Source of the DNA: JBDHZK01 sp039811865
Lineage (GTDB): Bacteria > Actinomycetota > Actinomycetes > Propionibacteriales > Propionibacteriaceae
Assembly (NCBI GenBank): GCA_039811865.1
Contig: JBDHZK010000004.1
Span: 1 to 49,988 of the forward strand
Reading direction: 5' to 3'
DNA: 49,988 nucleotides
The translations under genes and the position numbers were made by a program. A model generated the notes under the pieces. It worked only from the letters and a program-made list of their open reading frames with translations. It was not told the origin of the DNA and ran no database searches. How positions within the stretch are numbered: position 1 is the first letter of the stretch; every line of letters begins with the position of its first letter. Shown piece by piece: positions 8,807-18,247 of the stretch.

Positions 8807-9565
8807 TCAGTAACCGGCCTTCTTCCGGGCCCGGCTCTTGCGGTAGCTGCGGTCCAGCCCGAGGCCACCGCCGCCGACGAACACGAACAGCAGACCAACG
8901 GCCGCCAAGAGCAACTCCAGTTCGCCGTTGAAACCGAACTGGCCGGGGACGATCGGGTTGACAGCCCCCCACTGGACGAACACCAAGGCGCCGACGGCGA
9001 TCAGAAGCACGCCGAATCCGGCAGCCCGAACGAGCAGGCCGAACACCAAAGCGACGGCGATGGCGACCTCCGCGATGGACGTCACCAAAGCCATGATCGC
9101 GGGCTCGGGGATGTACGTGTTGTTGAAGATCGCCTCCATGGCGGGCCGGTCGAGTAGCCCCTGGACGCCGTGGAGCCCGAGGATGCCGGCGGTCACGAGC
9201 CGGAGGCCGAACAGCCCCGTCGACCCCGCGAACCGGTCGGTGTTCAGCCTCGGAACAACGGGTTCGGGCGCGGCCTCGTCAGGCGTCCTCGAAACGGTAC
9301 CCAGCGCCTGTTCGCGGGCCGCGCGCCGGGCCGCCCGATCGGCTGCGCGCTGCTCCTCCGCGTCGGCCGGTGGCGGAAGTTCGGTGGTGTCGGCTTCGAT
9401 CGGGGTCATCGGCGAGGCCGGGACGTCGGAACGGTACAGCCGGGTGTCGTCGGGCCCCGCATCCGAGCCAGGGTCTTGCTGCTCTGCCTCGGCGGTGCGG
9501 AAGGCGGCGGTCAGCGGTGACTCGTCGGGCTCGTCCGTGCGGGCTGCCTCGTCTACGTGGGCCAT
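8807..9565 (-). CDS. DoxX-family membrane protein with long acidic N-terminal extension
   Basis: A protein of about 252 residues. The first 110 or so residues are hydrophilic, rich in Glu, Asp and Ala, and probably cytoplasmic. A four-helix DoxX membrane domain follows (LRLVTAGILGLHGVQGLLDRP; IAEVAIAVALVFGLLVRAAGFG; IAVGALVFVQW; ELELLLAAVGLLFVF), ending in a basic tail (RSYRKSRARKK). Members support thiol or redox functions in some bacteria; the role here is unknown. The start is uncertain: the ATG at 9565 begins MAHVDEA, and an in-frame ATG at 9604 would add 13 residues. Neither has a good Shine-Dalgarno site. Confidence 0.82.
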   Translation of the reverse strand: MAHVDEAARTDEPDESPLTAAFRTAEAEQQDPGSDAGPDDTRLYRSDVPASPMTPIEADTTELPPPADAEEQRAADRAARRAAREQALGTVSRTPDEAAPEPVVPRLNTDRFAGSTGLFGLRLVTAGILGLHGVQGLLDRPAMEAIFNNTYIPEPAIMALVTSIAEVAIAVALVFGLLVRAAGFGVLLIAVGALVFVQWGAVNPIVPGQFGFNGELELLLAAVGLLFVFVGGGGLGLDRSYRKSRARKKAGY

Positions 9566-9682
9566 GGTCACGAGGGGTCCAATCTGGAGACTACGAGGGA
9601 TCATTCATCGTTTCACCGCGAATGGCCGGTGAGCGGGACCGACACGGGCAACGACCGATTCGCCATGCCCACGCCCGGTGGC

Positions 9683-10822
9683 CTAGCCGATATCGGAAAG
9701 CGCGATCAGTAGCGTTTCCAGCGCCAGTAGGGGCGCCACGTTGGTCTCCAGCGCCGTGCGACACGCCAGGATCGCGTCGATCCGCCGCAGGGTGCGCTCC
9801 GGGGAGGCGCGACGAGCATCGGTTCCGATCCGTGCGCGCAACTCCGGGTTGACCAACGCGGCTCCGCTGCCGGTCTGCTCGGCCAGGACATCACGGTAGT
9901 AGGCCGTCAGCTCGGTCAAGACGCGGTCCAGGGCGTCACGCTGGAGTCGTTTCAGCCTGGCCTTCTGCTGATCCTCAAGCTCCTTCAAGGCCACCTGGGC
10001 GTTGCGCGGCCGGGCACCCTTGGCGCCGAAACCGAGCGCCTCGGCCAGTTCGGCGCGTTCGGCCGCGTCGAGATCGGCCGTGGCGGCGCTCGCCTCGGCG
10101 GTAGCGGCCTCGATCAGGTTGGCAGCGGCCGTCAGGGCCGCGCCGAGGGTTGTCAGCTGAGCGGGCAGCGCCAAGACCTCGTGGCGGCGAAGGCGGGCCG
10201 CCTCGTTGGTGGCCAGGACGCGCGCCCGTCCGATGTGGCCCTGCGCCGCGCGGGCGGCGAACGCCGCCATCGCCGGATCCACGCCGTGGCGGCGTTGCAG
10301 CAACTCGGCGACGGCGGCCGGGGTCGGCGTCGCCAGGGCAAGCGAACGGCACCGTGACCGGATGGTCATCACGACGTCGTCCGGAGTCGGGGCGCAGAGC
10401 AGCCATACGGTCTTCGGGGCCGGCTCCTCGATGCTTTTCAGCAAAGCGTCCGCGCCGCGCTCGGTAACCCGGTCGGCGTCCTCGACGACGATCACCTGGT
10501 GACGTCCCAGGGTGGGACTCATCGCGGCCCGACGGACCAGCTCACGGACCTCGTCCACGCCGATGGACAGTTGTTCGGTGCGCACGAGCGTGACGTCCGG
10601 GTGAGCGCCCGAGGCTGAGGTGCGGCACTCGCGGCATTCTCCGCAGCCGCCCCGAGCGCATTGGAGGGCGGCGGCGAATGCCAGCGCCGCATTGGACCGC
10701 CCCGACCCGGGTGGGCCGGTGATCAGCCATGCGTGGCTCATCGCGTGGGAGGCCCCGGACACCGCCCGGCGCAGCACCGCCACCGCCTTCTCCTGGCCGA
10801 CGAGGTCGGCCCACACGCTCAC
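9683..10822 (-). CDS. holB: DNA polymerase III delta-prime subunit
   Basis: Clamp-loader subunit of the replicative polymerase, 379 residues. The GTG start overlaps the tmk stop (GTGA). It contains an AAA+ fold with GPPGSGRS (36-43), where arginine replaces the usual P-loop lysine, as is common for delta-prime, which need not hydrolyse ATP. It also has a zinc module with the C-x2-G-x-C-x2-C pattern, the Walker B-like VVEDADRV, the sensor region ALLKSIEEP and SRC (arginine finger). It is the last gene of the topA-tmk-holB operon. Confidence 0.95.
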   Translation of the reverse strand: MSVWADLVGQEKAVAVLRRAVSGASHAMSHAWLITGPPGSGRSNAALAFAAALQCARGGCGECRECRTSASGAHPDVTLVRTEQLSIGVDEVRELVRRAAMSPTLGRHQVIVVEDADRVTERGADALLKSIEEPAPKTVWLLCAPTPDDVVMTIRSRCRSLALATPTPAAVAELLQRRHGVDPAMAAFAARAAQGHIGRARVLATNEAARLRRHEVLALPAQLTTLGAALTAAANLIEAATAEASAATADLDAAERAELAEALGFGAKGARPRNAQVALKELEDQQKARLKRLQRDALDRVLTELTAYYRDVLAEQTGSGAALVNPELRARIGTDARRASPERTLRRIDAILACRTALETNVAPLLALETLLIALSDIG

Positions 10823-11445
10823 CGCAGGCCCTGGGGGAGCAGTTGCGCGACCCGCTCGCGGATCATCGCCGCCAACTCGTCGATGGGCGCCCGGGCGGGT
10901 AGGACGAGGTAGCGCTGAGGGTCACGCGCGGCCAGCGCCAGGAAACCGTCGCGAGCGCGGGCGTGGAAGTCCGCGCCGGCGTCCTCCAGCCGGTCGCGCA
11001 AGGTCATCTTCCCGACTGCCTGGTCGGGGTCCAGATCGAGCAGCACCGTGAGGTCGGGACGCAGGTCGCCGGTGGCCCAGCGGGCGATCGTCTCGACCTC
11101 GTCCACGTCCAGGACTCGGCCCGCGCCCTGGTAGGCCAGCATCGAGTCCACGTAGCGGTCACAGACCACCACGGCGCCGGCGGCCAGCCCCGGACGCACC
11201 ACCGCGAAGAGGTGCTGAGCCTTGTCGGCCGCGTAGAGCAGGGCCTCCGCGCGCGGATCCAGATGCCCGGTGGCCGGATCGAGGACGATGCGGCGGATCC
11301 GCTGCCCCGCCGGGGTGTCCCCCGGCTCGAAGGTGCGCGCGACCTGGTGTCCTTGTTCGCTCAACCAGTCGGCGAGCAACGTTGCCTGCGTCGTCTTGCC
11401 CACCCCGTCGCCGCCCTCGAAGACGACGAAGCGGCCCGGATTCAT
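10819..11445 (-). CDS. tmk: Thymidylate kinase
   Basis: Phosphorylates dTMP to dTDP. It has 208 residues. The P-loop GGDGVGKT is at 11-18. The DRY motif is in CDRYVDSMLAYQG, and a LID-type region (DRLEDAGADFH) follows. The ATG overlaps the topA stop (ATGA) and the stop overlaps the holB GTG, giving tight translational coupling in the operon. Confidence 0.97.
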   Translation of the reverse strand: MNPGRFVVFEGGDGVGKTTQATLLADWLSEQGHQVARTFEPGDTPAGQRIRRIVLDPATGHLDPRAEALLYAADKAQHLFAVVRPGLAAGAVVVCDRYVDSMLAYQGAGRVLDVDEVETIARWATGDLRPDLTVLLDLDPDQAVGKMTLRDRLEDAGADFHARARDGFLALAARDPQRYLVLPARAPIDELAAMIRERVAQLLPQGLR

Positions 11446-14165
11446 CCGTCGCTCGCGGAGGTGGCCGTGCGTCGAGCCGGAGCCTTCCGCGTCGCGGCCG
11501 GCTTGGCCGCGCTCGTCCTCGTGGTGGACTTGGTTGCCGTCGTCCTCGTGGTGGACTTCGCCGAGGTGCGCTTGGCCCGAGTGGTCGGGCCCTTGGCCCG
11601 CTTCTCGGCCAGCAATTCCGCTGCGCGTTCTGGCGTCAGTTCCTCGATCGAGTCGCCCTTGCGCAACGTCGCGTTGACCTCGCCGTCGGTGACATACGGG
11701 CCGAACCTGCCGTCCTTGACGAGCATCGGCTTACCCGAAGCCGGATCGGCACCCAGCTCCTTCAGTGGGCCGGCGGCGGCGCGCCCCCCGCGCTGCTTGG
11801 GTTGGGCGTACAACTCCTCCGCCTGCGCCAGCGTCACGGTGAACAGCTGCTCCTCGTCAGCGAGCGAGCGAGAGTCGGACCCCTTCTTCAGGTAGGGGCC
11901 GTAGCGCCCGTTCTGCGCGGTGATGGTTTCGCCGTCAGCGGACACCCCGACGGTGCGAGGCAGCGACAGCAGCGCCAGCGCCTGCTCCAAAGTGACCCCC
12001 TCGACGCTCATCGACTTGAACAGCGACGCGGTGCGCGGTTTCGCGGATTTGGGCGAGTTCTCGGGCAGCAACTCGGTCACGTAGGGGCCGTAGCGGCCGT
12101 CCTTGGCGACGATCGTGCGGCCCGTCTCGGGCGCCTCGCCCAACTCGCGCTCCTCCCCGCCCTGCTTGGCGAGCAACTCCTCGGCGAGCTGCGGGGTGAG
12201 CTCGTCGGGCGGGAGATCCTCGGGGACGTTGCCACGGCGGCCGTCCTCGTGCTCGACGTAGGAGCCGTACCGGCCCACCCGCACGACGATCCCCGGGGCG
12301 ATCTCGAACGTGGACAGCCTGCGCGCGTCGATGTCGCCCAACTCGTTGACCAGCGTGATCAGGCCCTCGTGGGCCGAGCCGTCCGGGCCGAAGTAGAAGT
12401 CGGTCAGCAACTGCAGGCGCTTCGCCTTGCCCTGCGCGATGTCGTCGAGCGCGTCCTCCATGTCGGCGGTGAACTTGTAGTCCACGAGCCGGGTGAAGTG
12501 CTCCTCGAGCAGGCGCGTGACGGCGAAGGCCAGCCAGGTTGGAACGAGCGCGCTACCACGCTTGAAGACGTAGTCCCGCCCGGTGATCGTCCGGATGATC
12601 GAGGCGTAGGTGGACGGCCGGCCGATGTCCAGCTCCTCCAGCTTCGCCACCAGGGACGGCTCGGTGTAGCGGGCGGGCGGGCGGGTCTCGTGGCCCGCTG
12701 GCCTGACTTCCAGGGCACTCAGCGCGGCGCCGGTGGTGAGCTGCGGCAGGCGGGTCTGGGCGTCATCGGTGGCGCCGTCGTCGTCCACGGATTCCACGTA
12801 GACCCGCAAGAAGCCGGGGAAGGTGATGGTGCGTCCAGACGCCGCCAGGATGCACCGGGCGTCCCCACGGACCGGCGCCGGCAGCGCCGCACCGATCCGG
12901 ACCGAGATCGTCTCGCCTTCACAGTCCTTCATCTGGGAAGCGATGGTCCGCTTCCAGATGAGTTCGTACAGGCGAAGCTGGTCGCCGCGCAGGCCCGTGT
13001 CGGCGGGCAGGACGAACGTCTCGCCCGCGGGCCTGATCGCCTCATGCGCCTCCTGGGCGTTCTTGACCTTGGAGGTGTAGGTGCGCGGCCGGTCGGGCAG
13101 GTAGGTGGGGCCGTACAGATCCAGGATCTGCTGCCGGGCCGCCTTCACCGCGGCCGCCGAGAGCGTCACCGAGTCGGTTCGCATATAGGTGATGTGCCCA
13201 CCCTCGTACAGTTCCTGAGCCACCGACATCGCGCGCTGAGCGGTGAAGCCCAGCTTGCGTCCGGCCTCCTGCTGCATCGTGGTGGTGCGGAACGGGGCGT
13301 AGGGACGCCGAGTGTACGGCTTGGCCTCCACCGACTCCACGGCGAACGACGCGCCGCGCAAGGCTTCGGCGAGTTCGCTTGCGTAGGGCTCGTCCAGGGC
13401 GAGGAGCCCGCGTCCGGTCAGCACCCCCTGAGGCGAAAAGTCGCGGCCCTGCGCCACCTTGTGCGCGCCGACCTGGGTCAATCGCGCCGGAAACGTCGGC
13501 GGTTCGGCGGTATCGCCGGCGTCCATGGTCGCCTCGATGTCCCAGTAGGACGCCGGGACGAACGCCATGCGCTCGCGCTCCCGATCGACGACCAGCCGGG
13601 TGGCCACCGACTGCACGCGGCCCGCCGATAGCCGTGGCATGACCTTCTTCCACAGCACAGGCGAGACCTCGTAGCCGTACAGACGGTCGAGGATGCGTCG
13701 GGTCTCCTGGGCGTCGACGAGGTCGGTGTCGAGCGCGCGGGGATTCGCGACGGCCGCCGCGATGGCGTGCGGGGTGATCTCGTGGAACACCATCCGCTTG
13801 ACCGGAACCTTCGGCTTCAACTCCTGCAGTAGGTGCCAGGCGATCGCCTCGCCTTCGCGGTCATCGTCGGTGGCGAGCAGGAGTTCGTCGGCCTTGGCGA
13901 GCGCCTCCTTGAGGCTGCGGATGGTGGCGCGTTTGTCGGGCTGGACGACGTACAGCGGCTCGAACTCGTTGTCGACGTTGACGCCGGTGCGGGCCCATTT
14001 CTCACCCTTGTACTTCGCCGGCACCTCCGCCGCGCCCGTGGGCAGGTCGCGGATGTGCCCGACACTCGACGTGACGGAATAGCCCGCGCCCAAGTAGCTC
14101 GCGATCTTGCTCGCCTTGGACGGCGACTCGACGATCACGAGACGGTGCGTCTTGGAGTCAGCCAC
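11442..14165 (-). CDS. topA: DNA topoisomerase I
   Basis: Type IA topoisomerase that relaxes negative supercoils; 907 residues. The GTG at 14165 gives MADSKTHRLVIVESPSKA and has GAAGG 7 nt upstream; the longer in-frame extension is not family-like. The TOPRIM domain shows VIVESPSKA and ATDDDREGEAIAWH. The catalytic tyrosine is Y327 (YMRTDS). Instead of C-terminal zinc fingers there are four repeated modules, each with a GRYGPY or GRFGPY core, and a tail rich in Lys, Arg, Thr and Ala, as in other actinobacterial TopA proteins. It heads the topA-tmk-holB operon. Confidence 0.98.
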   Translation of the reverse strand: MADSKTHRLVIVESPSKASKIASYLGAGYSVTSSVGHIRDLPTGAAEVPAKYKGEKWARTGVNVDNEFEPLYVVQPDKRATIRSLKEALAKADELLLATDDDREGEAIAWHLLQELKPKVPVKRMVFHEITPHAIAAAVANPRALDTDLVDAQETRRILDRLYGYEVSPVLWKKVMPRLSAGRVQSVATRLVVDRERERMAFVPASYWDIEATMDAGDTAEPPTFPARLTQVGAHKVAQGRDFSPQGVLTGRGLLALDEPYASELAEALRGASFAVESVEAKPYTRRPYAPFRTTTMQQEAGRKLGFTAQRAMSVAQELYEGGHITYMRTDSVTLSAAAVKAARQQILDLYGPTYLPDRPRTYTSKVKNAQEAHEAIRPAGETFVLPADTGLRGDQLRLYELIWKRTIASQMKDCEGETISVRIGAALPAPVRGDARCILAASGRTITFPGFLRVYVESVDDDGATDDAQTRLPQLTTGAALSALEVRPAGHETRPPARYTEPSLVAKLEELDIGRPSTYASIIRTITGRDYVFKRGSALVPTWLAFAVTRLLEEHFTRLVDYKFTADMEDALDDIAQGKAKRLQLLTDFYFGPDGSAHEGLITLVNELGDIDARRLSTFEIAPGIVVRVGRYGSYVEHEDGRRGNVPEDLPPDELTPQLAEELLAKQGGEERELGEAPETGRTIVAKDGRYGPYVTELLPENSPKSAKPRTASLFKSMSVEGVTLEQALALLSLPRTVGVSADGETITAQNGRYGPYLKKGSDSRSLADEEQLFTVTLAQAEELYAQPKQRGGRAAAGPLKELGADPASGKPMLVKDGRFGPYVTDGEVNATLRKGDSIEELTPERAAELLAEKRAKGPTTRAKRTSAKSTTRTTATKSTTRTSAAKPAATRKAPARRTATSASDG

Positions 14166-14362
14166 GGTTTGCCTTCGGTAGTTCGGTCGGGATCCGCTCG
14201 GCGCCAAAGCACACCCCGGGTCCGGTACTCGCCCGATGGTACGGCCCCGCGCCGACAGCGGACGCCACCGGTCACCAACCGTGGCGCTGCTGCCCCGGCC
14301 CAGACCGCCGTTGCACCATCCCGAGGGGACCGGCGAGACATAACCAAGGCGGTCGCCGCCGG

Positions 14363-15832
14363 TCAGGCGAGGACGAGGAAGCCGTCTCGGATCAACTCGC
14401 GAACGCGCGGCAAGGCGGCGCCGGCCACGGCCGCCGGGTCCACTCCGAGAAGGTCGGCCAGCGCGTTGACGATCTGACCCAGGGCCAGGTCGCCGTCGCT
14501 GGCGCCGACGACCCCGGCCAGCACCGTGTCCACCTCGACCGCCCGGGCGAATCCCGACCGGCTTCGAAGCACCAGGTGTTCGGGGTCTTCGGCGCCGGGA
14601 CGTCCGATCGCCTCCTGGACGACGTGGTCGGCGACTCGCCAGCGGGCACCGAGCAGCTGATCGTCGGTCAGCCCGGCGGGCCCGATCGCGGCGAAGTGCG
14701 CCGCGATAGCCGGGCCGACCGGTTGGGCCACCGCGTGCGGCCAGGACTCGATCCGGACGTCCGGGTGCCGGCGTCCGGCGTTGCGCAAGTTCAGCCAGCC
14801 CATCCCGACGCCGCGGATGCCGCACGCGTCGAAGTAGTCCAGCCACTCGGTATATCGCCGGGCGTAGTGCGCCGTACCCACGAGGCCGGCGTCGGCGAGC
14901 CAGATTTCGATGTACTCGCCCGGATCGAGACGTTCGCGCTCGATCACCAGCGCGTCACAGCCGGTGGGCTCGATCCACCCCGTCATCCGCTCGACCCAGT
15001 CCTGGTCGGTGATCGCCCAGTTACCCAGCACCTGCAGCGTCCCACCGGGAGCCAGGCGGGCCGTCCCCTCGGCGACGACACGGTGCACCAGTTCATCGCC
15101 GCTCAGGCCCGCCTCTCGATAGGTCAGCTTCGCGCGCGCGGGTGGTGACATCACGTACGGCGGGTTGGTCACGATCAGGTCGAAGAGTTCGTCCGTCACC
15201 GGGGCGTACAGGTCGCCGGATCGGATTTCGACGGCGATGCCGTTCAACCCGGCGGTGATTCTCGTCAGGCTGAGTGCCCGCGGATTGAGGTCGGTGGCCA
15301 CGACGCGGTCACAGTGCTGGGCGAGGTGGAGCGCCTGGATGCCGCAGCCGGTGCCGAGGTCGAGCGCTGTCCCCACCGGATCGCGGGTCGTCAGTTGTGC
15401 CAGCGTCGTGGACGCCGGCGACGCGCCGAGGACATGGTCGGCCGCAGGGACGTCCAGGCGTCCGTCCAGCCCGGGCGTGAAGTCGGCTACCACCCAGCCG
15501 TCCAGGCCTGAGTCCGTGCCGTAGGGGCGGACCTCTACCGTGGCCCGCATGTTGGCACCCTGGGTGCGCAAAATGCCCTCGCGCAGCAGGGGCTCGAGCG
15601 CGGCCCCGAGCAGCCGGGACGTCCGTTCGGCGGGCAGCGCGCCACCCAGCACGAACAGGGCCAACAGGTCGTCGGACGCCTCGTCCCCCAGCGCCCTGGA
15701 CACCGGGATCGTGCTGTTGCGTGCCAGAGCCGAGCTACCGCCCGGCCCGATTCGTGCCAACACGTGGTCGAGGCGATAGTCAGCGGCAAGCAACGCATCG
15801 CGCCAGGCGGACAAGTCGGAATCGGTGAGCAC
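14363..15832 (-). CDS. Class I SAM-dependent N-methyltransferase (HemK-like fold)
   Basis: A 489-residue protein starting at GTG 15832. The N-terminal region (about 1-130) is helical and winged-helix-like. It is followed by a Rossmann methyltransferase domain with the SAM motif LDLGTGCGIQALHLA and the catalytic NPPY motif (VTNPPYVM) typical of N-methyltransferases acting on Gln, Asn or adenine. A C-terminal domain of about 170 residues follows. Homologues sit next to topA or DNA-repair genes in actinobacteria. The target (protein, RNA or DNA) cannot be read from the sequence. It is divergent from the kinase gene across 216 bp. Confidence 0.85.
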   Translation of the reverse strand: MLTDSDLSAWRDALLAADYRLDHVLARIGPGGSSALARNSTIPVSRALGDEASDDLLALFVLGGALPAERTSRLLGAALEPLLREGILRTQGANMRATVEVRPYGTDSGLDGWVVADFTPGLDGRLDVPAADHVLGASPASTTLAQLTTRDPVGTALDLGTGCGIQALHLAQHCDRVVATDLNPRALSLTRITAGLNGIAVEIRSGDLYAPVTDELFDLIVTNPPYVMSPPARAKLTYREAGLSGDELVHRVVAEGTARLAPGGTLQVLGNWAITDQDWVERMTGWIEPTGCDALVIERERLDPGEYIEIWLADAGLVGTAHYARRYTEWLDYFDACGIRGVGMGWLNLRNAGRRHPDVRIESWPHAVAQPVGPAIAAHFAAIGPAGLTDDQLLGARWRVADHVVQEAIGRPGAEDPEHLVLRSRSGFARAVEVDTVLAGVVGASDGDLALGQIVNALADLLGVDPAAVAGAALPRVRELIRDGFLVLA

Positions 15833-16013
15833 GCCTGCACCTTGGCACAGCCGCGGGTTCCGCGGGATCGTGGCCGACCGCGAGTCGCACCCGTGAGTCG
15901 CCGAAGGGGGCGCGAGCTCACGACCCGGACAACGCCGGCAATCACTGTCCGCGCCGAGCATCGCCCTCCGCCAGGCACACCACCTGACCCGGTCCCGCCG
16001 CAGCACCACGACT

Positions 16014-16019
16014 TACACT
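16014..16019 (+). promoter_or_regulatory. -10 box for the kinase transcript
   Basis: TACACT lies 6 nt before an ATG at 16026 that opens an 8-codon ORF. The spacing matches the other leaderless promoters here. No strong -35 is visible. Confidence 0.45.
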
Positions 16020-16025
16020 GGGGCG

Positions 16026-16052
16026 ATGCCCCTCCTGCCGGGTAGCTCGTGA
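16026..16052 (+). CDS. Leaderless 8-codon leader ORF overlapping the kinase start
   Basis: The ORF encodes MPLLPGSS and ends in a TGA that overlaps the kinase GTG (GTGA). The predicted transcript start coincides with this ATG, and the kinase GTG has no evident Shine-Dalgarno site. Ribosomes could therefore load leaderless here and reinitiate at the kinase. The coupling is inferred; the ORF and overlap are seen directly. Confidence 0.4.
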   Translation: MPLLPGSS

Positions 16053-18211
16053 ATGCCGGAGGCGCCGGACCGCTGCTTGAGTGGCTGGTGCGCACCTTCG
16101 CGAGCCTCCAGACGGCTACCGGTTGGAGCGTCGGTTGGCTGAACCTCCTTCTCGCCTACCTCGCCTACGGGCTGATCTGCCTGGTGCCCCTGACCGCGCT
16201 TCGGCGCGTCTGGCGCCGAAGCGCCGACGGTTGGCTACTGCTCTGGCCGCACACGCGACGGATCCTGCGCGAGCGATGGCGTCGCCCGCGGGAAGCGTTC
16301 GTTCTCCTGCGGCGTCTCTTCGGCCAGACGCGCGTATCGCCTTGGGCCCCGGCACTCGGGTTCGCCCACGTGCTGGCGTGGTTCGTCTGTATCAGATCGG
16401 CGATCGCACCGTGGACCGATCAACGCGGCTTCGTCCGGGCGATCGGCCAGGCCCGGCCGAACCTCGCGGGCCATCGGCTGGTGGCGGGTTTCGAACTGGG
16501 CTCGGATCCCGTGGTTATCGGCTGCCTCGCCGTGGCCACGCTGTTCACCGTCTTGGCTCTCTGGGGCCAGGTCGTAACTCGTCGCCGCCGCACGCTGGCG
16601 CTGTCTGGCCGCCACCTCGGTGGCAGGCATTGGGGGCTGAGGCTCGTCGCTTTCGGTACCTACTTCGTCGGCCTGTGGTGGGTCACCGACGCGATGCGCG
16701 TGATGCCGCTGTTCTGGGTCGTCTACATCCTTTCGTGTCTCCTGATTCCGGCGGCCGTCGCCGCCCGCTGGATGGATCGCCGCCGACCGCGCCTTCAGAT
16801 CAGCCCGCCCGATTGGGTGCTCGGCCCGGTACTACCGCGGGTGCCGCCTCGGCGTGGAAGTTTGCACCCGACCCTCGGCACGAGCGGCGCCGCAACTGGC
16901 GTCCGTCCGGACTCGCAGCCAGCCGCACGTTCGGGCATGTTCTCTGGCGCAGCGGCCCCCCGGCCGGCGACCACCAGGTCCGGATGGCCAGTGCCCTCGC
17001 CATCGCGCGGTACGCAGTCGCAACCGGCGCCGACTCGTCCCTACACGGCGCCTCTCAGGTCCGGATCGCACCTCGGCTCGCGCGCGAGTTCGGCGGCCCC
17101 GGCGGTGGCGCCCGCCATCGCGACCAGCCCGGCCGCAGAATCCCCAGCCTCGATGGACGTCCGCGTGTCGACCGCCTTCGCTGGGAACAACGCCGTCACT
17201 CAGACCTCGCCGGCGTCCACGCCAGCTTCCCGGCAAGCTGAGCCCGCTCCCGCCACGTCCACCCGGGCCGCGACATCGCGATTCGCGACGATCCCCCAGT
17301 GGTTCTCGCGACGACCCGAGGCTCCTCCAGCCGCGCCCACGACGTGGAGTTCGCTCTCGCCGGCCGTGACCGTCCTGGGCCCCGGAGAGCCCGACGCAAT
17401 CGGCAAGTACCGTCTGCTCGGCCGGATCGGAAGCGGCGGCATGGCGATCGTGTACCTCGCCAGCGACACGCGCAACGGCCAGGCCGTGGCGTTGAAGGTG
17501 GTCAACCCGCTGACCCCACTGGAGACCCAGGCGCAGTCGCGCATGATGCATGAGGCGGCGGCGCTCGGCCGGATCGACGACCCGGGCGTCGTCCCCGTGC
17601 TCGATGCGGGGATTACCGATGGACACCCGTTCCTGGTGATGGCGTACCTGCGCGGGCCATCGCTGGACAAGGCGGTCGCCCAGCACGGCGCGCTGGCGCC
17701 CGATGCGGCTTGGGCCTTCGCGAAGGCGACCGCTCGCGCGCTCGCGGCTGTGCACACCGCGCGAGTCACCCATCGCGACGTCAAGCCTGGCAACCTGATC
17801 TTGACCGATGCCGGGCCGGTGTTGGTGGATCTGGGGATAGCCAATGTCGGCTGGGCAAACGATCTGACGGCCGTGGGCACCGTGCTCGGGACCATGGGCT
17901 ACGTGGCACCCGAGGTGCAGGTGGGCGCGCCGGCGACCGCGACTTCGGACGTCTGGGCGTGGGGTGCCTGCGTGGCGTTCGCGGCTACCGGGCGACGCCT
18001 GTTCGGGCAAGGGCAAGGGCGAAGTGTCGAGGAGATCTTGAACGCGGTTCCGGACGCCCGCACCGTCGATGCCTTGCGGCGCGTCGATCCCCAGCTGATG
18101 GCGCTCGTGCTGAGGGCTGCCGACCGCCGCCCTGAGGCCCGTCCGCGAGACGGTGTCGATCTGGTTGCACGGGTCGTCACCACGGCGGCATGGCCCGCCG
18201 GGCCCAGGTAG
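16049..18211 (+). CDS. Membrane Ser/Thr protein kinase with C-terminal catalytic domain
   Basis: A 720-residue Hanks-type kinase with unusual order. About five membrane segments (near 33-51, 98-118, 153-175, 195-215 and 217-240) come first. A linker of about 200 residues rich in Ala, Pro, Ser and Arg follows (about 250-450). The kinase domain runs from about 453 to the end. Kinase features are the glycine loop GRIGSGGMAIVY, K483 (VALKVV), HRDVKPGN with catalytic D577, D594 in DLG (replacing DFG), and VAPE. All catalytic residues are present, so it should be active. There is no extracellular sensor domain. The GTG start overlaps a tiny leader ORF. The DLG variant and C-terminal kinase position distinguish it from PknA/PknB types. 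Confidence 0.9.
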   Translation: MNAGGAGPLLEWLVRTFASLQTATGWSVGWLNLLLAYLAYGLICLVPLTALRRVWRRSADGWLLLWPHTRRILRERWRRPREAFVLLRRLFGQTRVSPWAPALGFAHVLAWFVCIRSAIAPWTDQRGFVRAIGQARPNLAGHRLVAGFELGSDPVVIGCLAVATLFTVLALWGQVVTRRRRTLALSGRHLGGRHWGLRLVAFGTYFVGLWWVTDAMRVMPLFWVVYILSCLLIPAAVAARWMDRRRPRLQISPPDWVLGPVLPRVPPRRGSLHPTLGTSGAATGVRPDSQPAARSGMFSGAAAPRPATTRSGWPVPSPSRGTQSQPAPTRPYTAPLRSGSHLGSRASSAAPAVAPAIATSPAAESPASMDVRVSTAFAGNNAVTQTSPASTPASRQAEPAPATSTRAATSRFATIPQWFSRRPEAPPAAPTTWSSLSPAVTVLGPGEPDAIGKYRLLGRIGSGGMAIVYLASDTRNGQAVALKVVNPLTPLETQAQSRMMHEAAALGRIDDPGVVPVLDAGITDGHPFLVMAYLRGPSLDKAVAQHGALAPDAAWAFAKATARALAAVHTARVTHRDVKPGNLILTDAGPVLVDLGIANVGWANDLTAVGTVLGTMGYVAPEVQVGAPATATSDVWAWGACVAFAATGRRLFGQGQGRSVEEILNAVPDARTVDALRRVDPQLMALVLRAADRRPEARPRDGVDLVARVVTTAAWPAGPR

Positions 18212-18247
18212 CGCGGGTTTGTCCCCGCCGTCTGGGACGCTGAGCGC

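Noticed and set aside
11382..13631. A 749-codon open frame on the plus strand
   Set aside because: It lies antisense within topA, whose motifs are complete; it shows only low-complexity composition.
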